The notes: generated from the letters alone by a model not told the origin. A stretch of 64,000 nucleotides of DNA from Tuctoria greenei (GCA_036927565.1 JAYESD010000007.1:889644-953643), one strand, 5' to 3'. Numbered from the stretch's first letter, positions 20,261 to 32,854 are shown. Translations and numbers: made by a program.

Positions 20261-22484
20261 ATGGACTACAGCAACGCCATCCACATCATCCCCGACGCCG
20301 CCGGCCCGGACGCCTGGGCCAACGCGGCGCCGCCCACGGCCGGGGACGCCGGCATCTGGGCCACCGAGGACGACTACCGCCAGTGGAACGCCGACGCGGG
20401 GTCCGGCGGCGGGGGCTACGGGGACAGGAACTCTTCCTCCAGGGCGGGGAGCGAGCAGCCGCTGCCGGGCAAGAAGCCGCGCGGCGGCGGCGGGGGAGAC
20501 GGCGGCGGGGGCAGCACGAGCAAGTCGCGCGCCATCGGCAAGATGTTCTTCAAGACCAAGCTCTGCTGCAAGTTCCGCGCCGGGACCTGCCCCTACGTCA
20601 CCAACTGTAACTTCGCGCACGGCATGGAGGAGCTCCGCAAGCCGCCGCCCAACTGGCAGGAGATCGTGGCAGCGCACGAGGAGGCCACCGAGCAGCGGGA
20701 GGAGCACCAGATCCCCATCATCACCTCGGCCAATGTCGTGGCCGGAGACGGGGGCGGTAGCTCGCAGGGAGGCAGGGCGTACAAGGGTCGACACTGCAAG
20801 AAGTTCTACACTGAGGAAGGGTGCCCCTACGGCGACGCCTGCACATTCCTGCACGACGAGCAGTCCAAGGCGAGGGAGAGTGTTGCGATCAGCCTCTCGC
20901 CGTCGGTTGGTGGTGGAGGCTACAATGCTGCCTCTGCCAATGGAGTGCAGGTGCAGAAGCCGTCCAACTGGAAGACTAGGATCTGTAACAAGTGGGAGAT
21001 GACTGGGTATTGCCCATTCGGAAGCAAGTGTCACTTTGCTCATGGAGCTGCAGGTGAGTTTCATGCTTGTATTCCCATCCATTTCCTAAACTGTTATACA
21101 TTGCTTGCATTTATATCTGCCTAAGGATCATTATTTGCTTAAGTAATATGTATATGATACATAGTTCACTTGTATTTCTTATAAATTGGACTCCATTTTG
21201 TTATGCCGTCACCATGTGATTTGTGACCCTGTTTTGTATATTAATTTTCAAATAGAATCATTTTTTTTGCCTTGTGAATTGTGATGTTTTCCCATTCTGT
21301 ACTTGCATTACTAATCATCTGAGATTCTGAGGTATAAGTGATCTTTTACTATTCGCATTAAGTACATCGTAGCTTTGATTTGAGTCACATTTTGCCAATT
21401 TATTTATCAGTCCTTAAGTTAACACTCTTTAATGTCACTAAGCACTAGGAGAAATCGTTTGGGTCTATGAGCTGTCCATTATGAAAGAGATGCACGGTGC
21501 TGCCGTGCTGGCTATTTTAGTCTGACCCATTTCTTGCAAACATTGTTGCCGTTCATCATAGAGGCTTCGTGATCTATTTAGCTGTGTTTCACCTTTTTTG
21601 TTCTTTAATTCAACATACGAGCACACTATTTTGACGGCATGGTACGCATCATAGGTTTTCCAATAAAACTTCTAATTTACCAGGATATTAGTAAGTTGTA
21701 ATAAAACAATCGCAACCATCTTATACGCTTTGTTCTACTCCATGTCAAATTTCCATCTTACGTTCACTCAATTTAAGCCAGCTTGTAATATGCGGTGTCG
21801 AATGCAAGTCCAAGACCATTTCATGCTCACTTACCCTAGTTTTGAAGGGCTTGTGTTTGTGATGCCTCGTAGTGAGCTATGGCCATCTGATATTTCTATT
21901 GCAGACTGTATCTTAGCAGAAAAGGTTTTCTTTTCATTTCTATGTCTGAGTTGGTAATTCTACTAAAAAGCAAATAATTTATGTAGCAATAAAATGGCTA
22001 CTAGTGAGCCTCACTCATGGCTGGCTCATGCTTCACATATTTAACTATGTTTTCGTAGAAAGACACAATATACTTCATCTCAATATATGCACCACAACAA
22101 GTTTTATTCCTGGTCTTGTTGGATGTACTTGTCGTATTTCAATACCGTTCATCAAAGATTTAACTACTTCACAAACTTAGTATTGATACGTTTTTGACTC
22201 TATCAGAGCTCCACAAGTATGGTGGGGGACTTGCCGACCTTGATGGCAACGCTGTACCTCCGGACTCGAAGCAGGCTGGTGTATCTGCAAAAGCACCAGC
22301 AGATGCTGCTGCTGCATCCAATGTTATGCCCCCTCACGCAGATTTGTACCATCTTGGTATCCAGTCACAGCGTTCTGGCATTGCTAGCCAGAGGTCTGGC
22401 CAAGGGCAAAGACCCATTAACAAATGGAAGGGGCCTGACAAGATCAGCAGAATCTATGGTGATTGGATATACGAGAGTGAGTAG
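20261..22484 (+). CDS. Zinc finger CCCH domain-containing protein (three CCCH fingers)
   Basis: Probable host gene with two coding exons, 20261-21053 and 22207-22484, joined by a GTGAGT...CAG intron. The joined frame is 1071 nt (356 aa). Three C-x7/8-C-x5-C-x3-H fingers are visible: residues about 102-120 (CCKFRAGTCPYVTNCNFAH), 179-198 (KKFYTEEGCPYGDACTFLH) and 242-261 (CNKWEMTGYCPFGSKCHFAH). Finger 1 is followed by RKPPPNWQEIVAAH. The N-terminus is Gly-rich and the C-terminus holds a conserved-looking NKWKGPDKISRIYGDW end. CCCH fingers of this spacing usually bind RNA, so a role in mRNA metabolism is likely, but substrate and pathway are unknown. The start at 20261 was chosen over 20228 because MDYSNAIHII begins the conserved-looking protein. 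Upstream, a GTGAGC...TTGCAG pair (about 20055-20117) could be a short leader intron. Confidence 0.9.
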
Positions 22485-22815
22485 GCGCTCGTGTACTCTT
22501 GTTGCCTCCTCCTCGGTCTCACTGATGGATGGCTTTTTTACCCAGATTAGTTCTATAGATGGCATTGCAGAACCTGGTCTCAACAGTATGTCGTGTTTAG
22601 TTACTGGACGAAATACTATGCTGCTGCAAGTCTGTCGTGTCCGTTATATGCATGCTTTTAAGACTTTGCGAGACCTATGTTGGTATGGAAGCCTGCTTGA
22701 ACGTGTCACTTGTTCTGTTCTGTTGGCTTTTTAAGCGCTCTTTACCTATGCGTGTGGATGCTTTCGTTGTCTCTTGCCGTCTTGTGTTTGGTCTGTCGTT
22801 AGCTAACTTAACTTA
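22485..22815 (+). other. Probable 3' UTR of the CCCH gene
   Basis: T-rich transcribed-looking sequence after the stop codon, with no further coding exon in frame. I could not place a polyadenylation site. The Tourist-like element begins at its right edge. Confidence 0.4.
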
Positions 22816-23186
22816 GGCTATGTTTGGCACAGCTGAAACTTGTTATAAAAGCAGCTTGTTTGAAAAGCTAGTGGAAAGCAGCTTCTGTTTATGTCTTGCT
22901 TTTAGTTCATTCTGAGAAAGTTTTTTCCTGCGACCGATATCTTCATAATGAAAAGAGGAAGGAGTGTCAAAGCGATGTCTCAAATGTTTATTTCTTTATT
23001 TCTATAGTATTAAGAAAAATGAATCTCATATTGACGCAATACAAGGATAAGTATACGCGAAATCTATCCCTTTTTAGTTAAAAGTTTTATTCGGATCCAA
23101 CTTTTTCCATACCAAGAAAGGGGAAGGAGCTGAACTAATAAGTTATTACAGAAGAAGTTGCAGCAGAATGTATATCAAACAAGTCC
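22816..23186. mobile_element. Probable Tourist-like (PIF/Harbinger) MITE, 371 bp
   Basis: Left end GGCTATGTTTGGCA; right end, read inward on the minus strand, GGACTTGTTTGATA. These match at 9 of 14 positions, and TTA lies immediately outside both ends (22813-22815 and 23187-23189), the target duplication typical of PIF/Harbinger elements. The interior is non-coding. Termini are diverged, so the call is tentative. Confidence 0.45.
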
Positions 23187-23189
23187 TTA

Positions 23190-24023
23190 GTCTTGAATTA
23201 CTTACATTTAGCCCATGTCTTTGAGCCATTGCGCTGAATTACTACAATTTAGGAAATTTCTTTTGGCCCATTGCGCTGAGGGCTCGATATCTTACAGCCG
23301 AACCCTTCGATCTTGTTGCAAGTGGACTGCGTTGTGAATGGTCTCTTATCACACTGGAGATTGTTTCAGAAAAGGTGCACAATAAAATAGAGATTATCAA
23401 ATTTGCTAGCGCAACAAATAAATAATCGGCATCATTGTTTGAATCAAAATGTTTGGTTGGAAGAATCTTTCAACTCGCTTTGCAGATTGGAATCTGCTTG
23501 TCTTGCTTGAAAGAAACATTATCCAACTAATGGCTGATTAAAAGAATTTGTCAAGAACACGGATTCGTTGGAACTTGAGCGCATGCACATACTGATGATA
23601 TCTTAGATTGCTTCGAATCATCTTATCCAACGCAATAAATTTAGTCGCGTGCAATCGGTGACACTGCACTAAACAAACGTTGAAAAGAACAAACTTGTCC
23701 TGGACACTCCATTGGAGAACTAAAACGGCCTATAAGCTAAAGTAGTAAAGTGCCACGTTGTTAATAGTTCTCCCATGCATGCCTGTGTGATATGATACTA
23801 AATGTCCACATGTATGATATTAAAACTGCGTCCTCAGTCTGATATAAAACGGAGCCACAAGTCAAGTCATAGTATAGTAGGAGATATATTCAATGTGGTG
23901 GTCTTCAGTAAATTACAAGACGCCATCTGTCGAGAAGCAAGAAACTGAATTTTACGAAGGTAAAGAATGACCAGAAAGGAGAAGTACATGGAAGTTGCGT
24001 TCGTGTGCATGAGAATTAACCGA
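23190..24023. other. Intergenic sequence between MITE and CACTA-2
   Basis: No gene seen. The phrase CCATTGCGCTGA occurs twice (about 23225 and 23268), a short local duplication. The segment ends with the CGA target site of CACTA-2 at 24021-24023. Confidence 0.4.
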
Positions 24024-24720
24024 CACTACTACAATAAGCCTCATCACAGGCGGCTCCAAACCTATTATCACAGACGGCTTTTAAAACCGCCTGAAACGAA
24101 GAGTCTGTGATAATCCGCAATTTCACAGGCGGAGAAGCGAAACCGCCTGTGAAGACTAATTATCATAGGCGGTTCTTCACTAAGGATAGCCGCCTGTGAA
24201 GACCGATTATCATAGGCGGTTCTTTACTTAGGCTAGCCGTCTGTGAAAATACTTTATCACAGACGGGTCGTGCAGCATATATAACCGTCTATGATAAACG
24301 TCTTATCACAGACGGTTATTGAAGAATAACTAACCGTCTATGATAAGAAGTCTTCACAGACGGGTATTGAAGCATTACTAACCGTCTATGATAATTTGTA
24401 TTCACAGGCGGATTTTGAAGCATAACTAACCGCCTATGATAATATGTCTTCACGGGCGGGTTTTGAAGCATAACTAACCGTCAATGATAATGTGTCTTTA
24501 CAGACGGTTATTGAAGCATAACTAACCCGTCTATGATAATGGTGTTATCAAAGACGGAGTTTACCTATACCAGCCGTCTGTGAAGACCCTTTAACGCAGC
24601 CGGTTTCTACCATAACAGACACCGCCTGTGAAAATTAGGTTATCACAGATGTTTCTTTACTTGTATCTAGCCGCCTGTGATAATTGTTTTTCACAGTCAT
24701 GCAGTACTACTGCTGTTATT
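24024..24720. repeat. CACTA-2 left subterminal hairpin array
   Basis: About a dozen units of roughly 50-60 bp, each a CA(C/T)AG(G/A)CGG motif followed about 20-25 nt later by its inverted counterpart CCG(C/T)CT(G/A)TGA, so each unit can fold back. Spacers repeat a TATTGAAGCATAACTAA-like phrase. Motif copies alternate between CAGGCGG and CAGACGG. TNPA-type binding sites are the family precedent. Confidence 0.85.
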
Positions 24721-24881
24721 TCTAATTTCCAGGTCAATTCAATATAATCACAGAACAAAAACAACAATCATCACAGAACAAAAGACAACAATATTATCAT
24801 CACAGAAGTCAATTTCACTAAAACAATATACATACACACAAGTTACAGATACAATTTCATCTCAAAGTTTACAAGTTTTCA

Positions 24882-27800
24882 CTAAAAACTGTTTAGATTG
24901 GTATAGTCGCAAAGTTCTGGCACATCAGCTGCTGAACCTCTCTTATCAAAGAACTTCCCCGTTTTGTGCAAAATTTCGCGACGAATGAACTGACAGAGTT
25001 CAGAAGCAATCCTGTCGGCTCCTCCATCAGGAATACTTCTACAAACCGGCCATTCTTCGTTCAGATTCTTCTTGTGCTGCAATATAACACATAACAAGGT
25101 TTAGAATGTGTTGGTTTGAACAATCTCAAAGTATAGATCAAAGTGAGAGTATACAAGAATTTAGTAGGTATTTTTGGAGCAGTTGTACTATGAGCAATTG
25201 AATTTTGAAGTTGGAATCAAAATATGAAAATAATGTTTCTGGTAATATTGAACAGCAGAGAATATAAGCATTAAACTATGCTAGTTACAATGAAAATGAA
25301 ACACAAAAGTAAGAAAATAAGGTATCGACATTAAGGATAACTTACATCCTCACGATTGACTCTATATACGGCGGCGGTCCGAAGATGCTCGCATACATAA
25401 TACCCGCATAAGAGACTCCCAGCAGGCTGCTTCGGACAAGCATAATACGTTTTAATGTCCAATGCATTCGTATTAGGAGGTCTCTGACCGCCAAGCTGTT
25501 CCGCGTAAAACCGCCAAGCGCTGTAATACAAGAAATGTCATATAAAACTTGTCAACACATTCTAAATGTGCGTAAATTAAAATTATTGAATAAACGTACT
25601 TTTTCAAAATGGAAAGGAAATCTTTGTAACGATCTGGTGGGTAATCGGCCGAGTCCAAGACTGTTGCCATTCCCTGCGTTGGCTTGATGAAGATCATTAT
25701 GTAGTGATTACTGCAAACATACAAACACACGTGTTAACAATTACCAATAATTGCTATTTCAATGCCATGTGTCGAACTTACTCGAAGTGGTACGGAGCCT
25801 TTACGAGGTCCTGGCCGTCTCTGACAAAGTTAAACATCGCATGTCCTATGTAAGCTGCAACTTCTGCCTTTCTATCCTTCTTAAGTTTTGCAATTGCTCT
25901 TTCAAAATCTTTTTTTTTTCATGTGTTTGTACTGGCTTGATTCTCGATTTGCCTGGACGTCGAATAGCGACTTTGCAATCCTAGTAGGGTCAAGGATACC
26001 TGTCTTGTGCGCCAACTTTTCATTATCCATGTATTGCATCCTATTGAAGAAGTCCAGAATTGTTATAATCTCATGAAATGCGTATGCGTGTAGTAAGAAA
26101 AGCAAATACAAAATATTAGAGCACTTACAAGCACCAGACGAGCAGCAGGTTGATTTCGAGCATGCCCCGATGGAAAAGGGAAAGCAGCTCTTCAAATAAA
26201 ATGACTCGTTTATCTACTCCAGTGCTCCAGAATGCTTCTTTTGGAATACGAAATGTGACGCACTGAAGACCATATTTTGTGCTGGCAGTGATGTACCACT
26301 CATGCATTCTTCTGAGCGCGACGGGTTGTTTGCTAAGTTGTACGGATGTCATTAACGGCTTCCCATTCTCAACTTTAGGAGGAACATCCTCAAGCTTGTA
26401 TATTGGAACTCCTGGTTTAACTAAAGCCGTCCGCCGATTATACATGACACCGTCTTCTTCCCACTCCTCGATATCTTCTAATGCTGGCTCATGAGAAGAA
26501 CGAGATGCACTCGATTTTCTAATATTTTCCTTCATAGCTTCCAAATACTTTGTCACTTCTGATGAAGGTTTCTTATTTTCGTATGAGCTAACTTCGACAG
26601 GAACTGATGATCGAGGAGTAGTCGTCGGAAGTTGGACACTGGCTTGTTGTTGAACCTGTTGTTCAACTGATTGCTCTTTACTCCCAGCAGCTGGCTCTAG
26701 TACTACTTCAAGCTGTTGCTCAACTAGTTGCTCTTTACTAGCAACAGCTTGCTCTGGTACTGCTTGAAGTCGTTGTCCAACTTGTTGCTCTTGGATATCA
26801 TCATCCTTGCTCAGACATAGGGGGAGTGGATCTTCCCGGACTGGGAGTGGATCTTCATGCACTTTCGCCTTAGAAGATGGGGTTGCAGTATTTGGAGATG
26901 CGACGGGGCTAGAAATTGGCTCATCGTCCAACACGATATCGCGTCGGTGCCAAAGGATTAATTGGTTGACAGCCTGCCCCAGAGTCGCGATCCCCTCAGG
27001 TGTGACGTGGTCTATTTCATAATCTTCATAATCATTATCAATGATCTGAAGAACTTGCACCACAGAATAATACAACGGAAGTGGACTCCCGTTGAAGTCA
27101 CGATCAGGCTTTGCCATAGCAGTGGCAACCTGTTTGGTTTTGTTCCCTGCTCTGCCTATCGGGACAAGAAGACGACAAGATTTGTCGTTAGCAATATCAT
27201 CGACAGGGAACTTATGGGCTGACCCTGAGCCTGGCACGGAACCAACGCTGCTAGGGTAGGCAGTTGGAGATACTAATTGCTCCTTTTGCACCGGAACCAT
27301 CATTGTACTCGGTGCCACTAATTGTCCTGATTGTCTAAGTTGTTCCATTATTTCTTGCATATTTTCTTTGACCTTTTGAGCAATTGTTTCATCAAGTGTT
27401 TTCTTAAACTTCTCACGTCTTCTATATGTGTCTTTATCTTTAGGGAAACCATCTAGCCAAGACATTTGAGAAGAGATCGCTCGAACCCGTCCGCTGTGTT
27501 CAGGGTTTCCCAAGATAGCGGTAAGTTGGTCATTCTCCCTCTTCGGCTTGAAGAGACCCTTCTGTTGCTTTTCAATTACTTCTTTCATTTTATCCTCTAC
27601 TTCATTCAGAGAGTCGGGCTTTTCAAGTTTGCCCTCGCTGGTCAAACCTGACCGAGCAAAGACCCAGCGTTGAGTTCGCTCATCGCACCCTTCTAATGGG
27701 TGAGGATTGCCCTTACTAAGAATTTCGTCTAATATCTTATTCCATTTCTGGACTTTGGGTCCATATCCGGCAGACCCCAAGCGATGATGGTATTTGTTCT

Positions 27801-28597
27801 TTTTTGCAAGCTCTGACCTAGTTGCACTTAGAGCTTTAGCATCAGGTGTGCTCTTTTGACGAACAAACTCTTGCCACTGAGCTTGTGTGATTTTTCCCAT
27901 CTTCCTCGGACTAGGGACCTTATTGGCCTTAACATAAGCATTCATTTCACTCTTCCAGCATCGAAACTTCTTGCCGCAAGAGACCAATGTTGCTTTCTTT
28001 ACAGCTTCTTCTGTGCCTTTCGGGAACTTGAATTGTTTCTTTATCTTTTCCCACAACTCATTCTTGGTCTGCTCGGGTAATTTCCTCCAATTCTCGGTTG
28101 TGATCGGCACAACCTCCCTAACAAGAAAACTGCATGCATTACGGTACTTGGTAACTGAATCCAGTGGTTCTTGGGGAAGCCCACTTGGACCGACCCTTGT
28201 TATGTACATGATGCGGTCCAATAGACCCTTATTGGGACCTCGTTGCCCTCGTTTCCGCTTGAGTGAAGCTGAGGATTCATCCATTGGTGAACCTTCTGCG
28301 GTTTTAGGAGCCGATGTCACCTCATTGGCTTCGAGATTAATCTAGGTAGAACAAAATTATAAGACTTCGTATACTTGACAACCAACATTAACTTGAACTG
28401 CTGAAGTTAAGATTCGTGATCCATACCTCGTCGGCAGGATCATATTCCGGGTCTAGATCCACTGAAGTCTTTTTAATTTTTATATTCGGAAAAGGATCCG
28501 AAGGACTGTGATAGGAGCCTGAACTGCTGGAGTCAGTAAACTCCATATTGTCTTCTTTGTTGTTACAATCAGGACCAGTCTTCTTAGGGCTTTCCAT
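24882..28597 (-). CDS. CACTA accessory protein with DUF8039-like region and C-terminal Ulp1-type (C48) protease domain
   Basis: Six exons on the minus strand, all with GT-AG borders and consistent phases: 28597-28427, 28341-26129, 26040-25782, 25710-25600, 25520-25346, 25076-24882 (about 1040 aa). The N-terminus is acidic and Ser-rich, followed by a basic KRKRGQRGPNKG stretch, an RCWKSEMNAYV region, a coiled-coil-like Lys/Glu segment, a DUF8039-like region (CRLLVPIGRAGN to LILWHRRDIVL) and a Gln/Glu-rich linker. The C-terminal exons show the C48 residues: His in NHYIMIFIKP, Asp in VLDSADYPPD, Gln in PKQPAGS and Cys in LCGYYVCEHLR. C48 proteases cleave SUMO or related tags; the substrate here is unknown. 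A run of 10 A in exon 3 (25910-25919) shifts the frame by one; nine A would restore agreement with all downstream phases. This is either a real lesion or a base-calling error. Confidence 0.8.
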
Positions 28598-29340
28598 GCT
28601 AGATCTAATAAGACAAAAAATCTAATAAATGGCATAACTAAATTTGGTCATATTTAAAACAAATTTTCTCAATTTTGGCTCAATTAAGTAAATTTAGCCA
28701 AAACACATTTTTGAAGTTATATAGGTCTAACTAAATTCTTGTATCATAGAGATCGGCATCATATGCTCAGACTCCATCGCCACACCTAGTGTTACCTAGA
28801 TATGGGCGTGAGGATGCTCCTGGCATCACAAATGAGTTGGCCAGCAACTTTTGTTTGGCTTCAGAGCTAAATATAGCATAACTTTGGTAGCTCAGATTAG
28901 GTACAATTGCTCAAATGAAGCTGATGGAGCCACAAGTGCAGACATCTTTGGTAGCACAGATTAGCTACAATTGCTCAAATGAAACTTAGAGAAATAAAAG
29001 CAAACTTAGCCAAACTTAGTCTAGCATAGCTAACTCTAAGCAAAAGTAGCCAAATATAGCTAAATATAGCATAACTTAGTCAAAATTAGTCAAGTATAAC
29101 TATATCTAATGTAACTTAGCCAAAATTAGCCAAATTTGGTCAACTTAACCAAATATAGCTAAATCTTGCCCCTAATAGAGAATTATGTGGCATATGCAAG
29201 GCCGATGACAGAAATAGGGAATATACTGCTGTTACTAGAGTCTAGAATCATGTTTACCACTAATGTGTCAGAACAGTTTCAGACACACAGAACCAACTAC
29301 CAATTTATCGTGATATAACCATCCACATAAATCTTGCCCC
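28598..29340. other. AT-rich spacer upstream of the accessory gene
   Basis: Contains many short TAGC(C/T)AAAT-like phrases (for example 29000-29165: AGCCAAA, AGCTAAATATAGC), a low-complexity pattern. No gene seen. It may be a leader intron of the minus-strand accessory gene. Confidence 0.4.
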
Positions 29341-29750
29341 ACCGAACCCTAACCAAAGATGCCACCGAACTTGACAGTTTTTCGAATTCCACCGAACCCT
29401 AACCAAGGATGCCTACCATTATCTAATTCCCGAACCCTAACCAAGGATATGCAAGGCGGCAGCGAGGGCGGGGAGGGAGGCGGCACGGCGAAGGAGGATG
29501 GAAGGTCGAAGGGTTTAGGGTTTACCTTGAAGCTCGGCGGCGACGGAAATGGCTTCGCTCGGCGTACCTGGAAGTGAGGAGGGCGAAGCTCGGCGGCGAC
29601 GGCGAAGCTCGGCGACGACGGCGAAGCTCGGCGACGGCGAAGCTCGGCGGCGTACCTGGAAGTGACGAGGGGGAACACTTGGCGGCAAACGAAATTTTGG
29701 CAGCCTAACGGCGTCTAAGTGTTTCGCCCGGGTTAGGTTTTTCCAATGCT
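29341..29750 (-). other. GC-rich leader region of the accessory gene with short tandem repeats
   Basis: A CCGAACCCTAACCAA phrase occurs three times (29343, 29393, 29432). A GGCGAAGCTCGGCG unit is repeated about four times at 29580-29655. The GC-rich composition and the position at the far 5' side of the minus-strand gene fit an untranslated first exon. A minus-strand open frame here has no recognisable similarity. Confidence 0.4.
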
Positions 29751-29774
29751 GCCGAGGGGTATATATAGACTCAC

Positions 29775-29965
29775 ATTTTCTCAGGCGGATTTTAAGTACC
29801 GACCGTCAGGGAAGACGGTTATCTCAGTCGGATTTTACTTACCAACCGCCTGAGAAGATACAATTATCTCAGGCGGTTGGTCAGTAACACCCGCCTGAGA
29901 AGATACAATTATCTCAGGCGGTTGGTTAGTAACACCCGCCTGAGTTAAACATGGGCCTGTGAAGA
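29775..29965. repeat. Internal CAGGCGG motif cluster of CACTA-2
   Basis: At least six copies of TCTCAGGCGG or its complement in fold-back pairs (for example 29863-29902 and 29910-29942). It lies between the divergent accessory gene and acidic-protein gene A. The core CAGGCGG is shared with the terminal arrays, but here it is usually preceded by TCT rather than TCA. Confidence 0.75.
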
Positions 29966-30239
29966 TATTTACTTCTTCTTAATTTGATGAACGCCTACAT
30001 AAAGACCCCTCACCAACCGGGATGAGGATCCCCTGACTTAATCAGCGGTCACTGACATGTGGACCCGGTCCCACACGTCAGTGACCATGTCACGCGTGCG
30101 CGACCTTTCTTTTCCCCGAGGTGCGACCTTTCTTTTCCACTCCGCGCGGCCTTAAAGACGCGCTATCGCTCACAAGCCCTCCGCTCACAACTCCTCTTGT
30201 TTTCTTCGTCTTCCTCCGCTCCGACGACCCAACACCACT

Positions 30240-30683
30240 ATGGCCGACCTTCCGCCGCCAAGCCCTCCGAGGGAGCCACCTTGCAAGAAACAATGTTGCA
30301 GCTCCCCCGAGAAGATCAACGCCGAGCAGCGCCTCCTCATGGCGCGAGAGGCGTACAACAATACGTCTCGCGCCATGAGTGCCTTGGGGCTGGGTACCCT
30401 TCCAGAGTATACTGGAATGGGTACCTTGGGCCACTACCTCTACGCCCTCGTGGGGGTGGCTGATCGTCTCGACATTCTGTTCGCGACGATGGCCCAGGTT
30501 CTTGGCCCCGAGGGCCGTAGAACGCTGGTGGAGGCGACGACTAGCAACCTCGGGGTTGCACCGCCGGTGCAGCCGGTGCAGCCGGTGCAGCCGGTGCAGC
30601 CGGTGCAGCCGGCCCTGCCTCCTGTTGCACCGGTGCCGGAGTCGCCGCCGGAGGACGAGGAGGAGGAGATGGAAGAGGAGTAG
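30240..30683 (+). CDS. Small acidic-tailed protein A of CACTA-2, unknown function
   Basis: A 147-aa frame starting ATG 30240. The N-terminus MADLPPPSPPREPPCKK and the following CCSSPEKIN match, with few changes, the start of the protein at 33646, so the two genes are paralogues. The middle part (residues about 28-105) is an Ala/Leu-rich, probably helical stretch absent from the second protein. It is followed by five Val-Gln-Pro repeats encoded by a 9-bp unit (about 30564-30612) and an all-acidic C-terminal end. A TACATAAAG box lies at 29996. Similarity of two copies supports real coding sequence. The function is not known, and no family is recognised. Confidence 0.6.
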   Translation: MADLPPPSPPREPPCKKQCCSSPEKINAEQRLLMAREAYNNTSRAMSALGLGTLPEYTGMGTLGHYLYALVGVADRLDILFATMAQVLGPEGRRTLVEATTSNLGVAPPVQPVQPVQPVQPVQPALPPVAPVPESPPEDEEEEMEEE

Positions 30684-30936
30684 GAGTAGGATTTAATTAG
30701 TTTTTCTTTTTGTTGTTTTTAGTTGCTTCTGTTTTGTAAATATTGTTAATGAATGAAATCTATCTTTTTTCATCTATGTGATTGAATATTACTTGTGCAT
30801 CTTGTGTGTTCTTGTGTGAGATGTGCATATTGTTAATGAATGAGTATCTTGTGTGTTCTTCAACTGTGTGAATGATTGAATATTGTTAATGAATGTAGTG
30901 TGTTCATCGTTAATTAAAATTTCACGTCTGAGAAGA
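30684..30936 (+). other. Downstream region of gene A
   Basis: T-rich 3' region with several AATGAATG phrases (30751, 30836, 30888), probably the 3' UTR of gene A. It leads into the 754-bp tandem array. Confidence 0.4.
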
Positions 30937-32850
30937 AATTAATTTGATATTTACCAAAACATTACAATGTCAGCTATACAAGTTTTAAAAATATTTTGTT
31001 CAGGTGGTAGATTTTAATTTTATACAAATGTAGAAGAAAGAATCATCGAATTTGGACACAATTTGCAGAATCTAAACATGTTTGAGTATTTATATTGGAA
31101 TCTAAATAAAAAAGAAGCAAGGGATAAGGAAACTGAAGAACAGTATCGGGCATTATCTCAGGCGGTTGTTAAGCAATAACCGCCTGTGAAGATATTTACT
31201 TCTTCTTATTTAATATTCTTGATTAAATGTGGTCCTTTAAAAAGGGCAAAAATCCACTTTCTTGTAATATTATTGATAAGTAAAGGTTACCATTAAATTT
31301 CACTTCATAAATCCTTTTAAATTTGTCAGAACATAAAAAACATACAACAAATGCTATATTTCATTTTCCTATCTTGATGAATATAATGCTTTTTTCATTT
31401 ATTTTTTCAGTGGACATTTTTAATCATCATACCAACATCTACGAATTTTTTCATATTTTTTTAAATTTTTTGGAATCAATGTGTGTTCATAATTTGATGA
31501 ATGCCTCATATGAATATGAGCATTTAGTTAGAATGGTGGATAATTTGAAGTTTGACATGTTGGAATGCTTTTAAAAAAATTAAAAAAATTCATACATGTA
31601 TAAATTATACAAATATGTTCATACCAACAATTTTGAGTGAAGGAACCTTTTTTTTATGAGATACACAAATGTGAATAATATGTGAGTAGAAATTAATTTG
31701 ATATTTACCAAAACATTACAATGTCAGCTATACAAGTTTTAAAAATATTTTGTTCAGGTGGTAGATTTTAATTTTATACAAATGTAGAAGAAAGAATCAT
31801 CGAATTTGGACACAATTTGCAGAATCTAAACATGTTTGAGTATTTATATTGAAATCTAAATAAAAAAGAAGCAAGGGATAAGGAAACTGAAGAACAGTAT
31901 CGGGCATTATCTCAGGCGGTTGTTAAGCAATAACCGCCTGTGAAGATATTTACTTCTTCTTATTTAATATTCTTGATTAAATGTGGTCCTTTAAAAAGGG
32001 CAAAAATCCACTTTCTTGTAATATTATTGATAAGTAAAGGTTACCATTAAATTTCACTTCATAAATCCTTTTAAATTTGTCAGAACATAAAAAACATACA
32101 ACAAATGCTATTTTTCATTTTCCTATCTTGATGAATATAATGCTTTTTTCATTTATTTTTTCAGTGGACATTTTTAATCATCATACCAACATCTACGAAT
32201 TTTTTCATATTTTTTTAAATTTTTTGGAATCAATGTGTGTTCATAATTTGATGAATGCCTCATATGAATATGAGCATTTAGTTAGAATGGTGGATAATTT
32301 GAAGTTTGACATGTTGGAATGCTTTTAAAAAAATTAAAAAAATTCATACATGTATAAATTATACAAATATGTTCATACCAACAATTTTGAGTGAAGGAAC
32401 CTTTTTTTTATGAGATACACAAATGTGAATAATATGTGAGTAGAAATTAATTTGATATTTACCAAAACATTACAATGTCAGCTATACAAGTTTTAAAAAT
32501 ATTTTGTTCAGGTGGTAGATGTTAATTTTATACAAATGTAGAAGAAAGAATCATCGAATTTGGACACAATTTGCAGAATCTAAACATGTTTGAGTATTTA
32601 TATTGGAATCTAAATAAAAAAGAAGCAAGGGATAAGGAAACTGAAGAACAGTATCGGGCATTATCTCAGGCGGTTGTTAAGCAATAACCGCCTGTGAAGA
32701 TATTTACTTCTTCTTATTTAATATTCTTGATTAAATGTGGTCCTTTAAAAAGTGCAAAAATCCACTTTCTTGTAATATTATTGATAAGTAAAGGTTACCA
32801 TTAAATTTCACTTCATAAATCCTTTTAAATTTGTCAGAACATAAAAAACA
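30937..32850. repeat. 754-bp tandem duplication, about 2.5 copies
   Basis: Unit starts at 30937, 31691 and 32445 (exact spacing 754 bp). The third copy breaks off near 32850. Copies are nearly identical; I saw only isolated differences, such as TATTGGAATC versus TATTGAAATC and a one-base change in CTATATTTC. Each unit holds one fold-back pair of the CAGGCGG motif (31156-31184, 31910-31938, 32664-32692). A related truncated copy reappears at about 34206-34436. Each full unit contains an 83-codon open stretch, but it lacks an ATG start and is probably not a gene. Confidence 0.9.
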
Positions 32851-32854
32851 ACCG

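Noticed and set aside
24024..24720. CRISPR-like appearance of evenly spaced short repeats
   Set aside because: The repeats are fold-back CACTA subterminal motifs with similar spacers in a plant nuclear context.
31323..32328. Two identical 83-codon open stretches in the 754-bp repeat
   Set aside because: They start from a non-ATG codon, are AT-rich and Phe/Ile/Asn-heavy, and match each other only because the DNA was recently duplicated. The copies give no independent evidence of coding.
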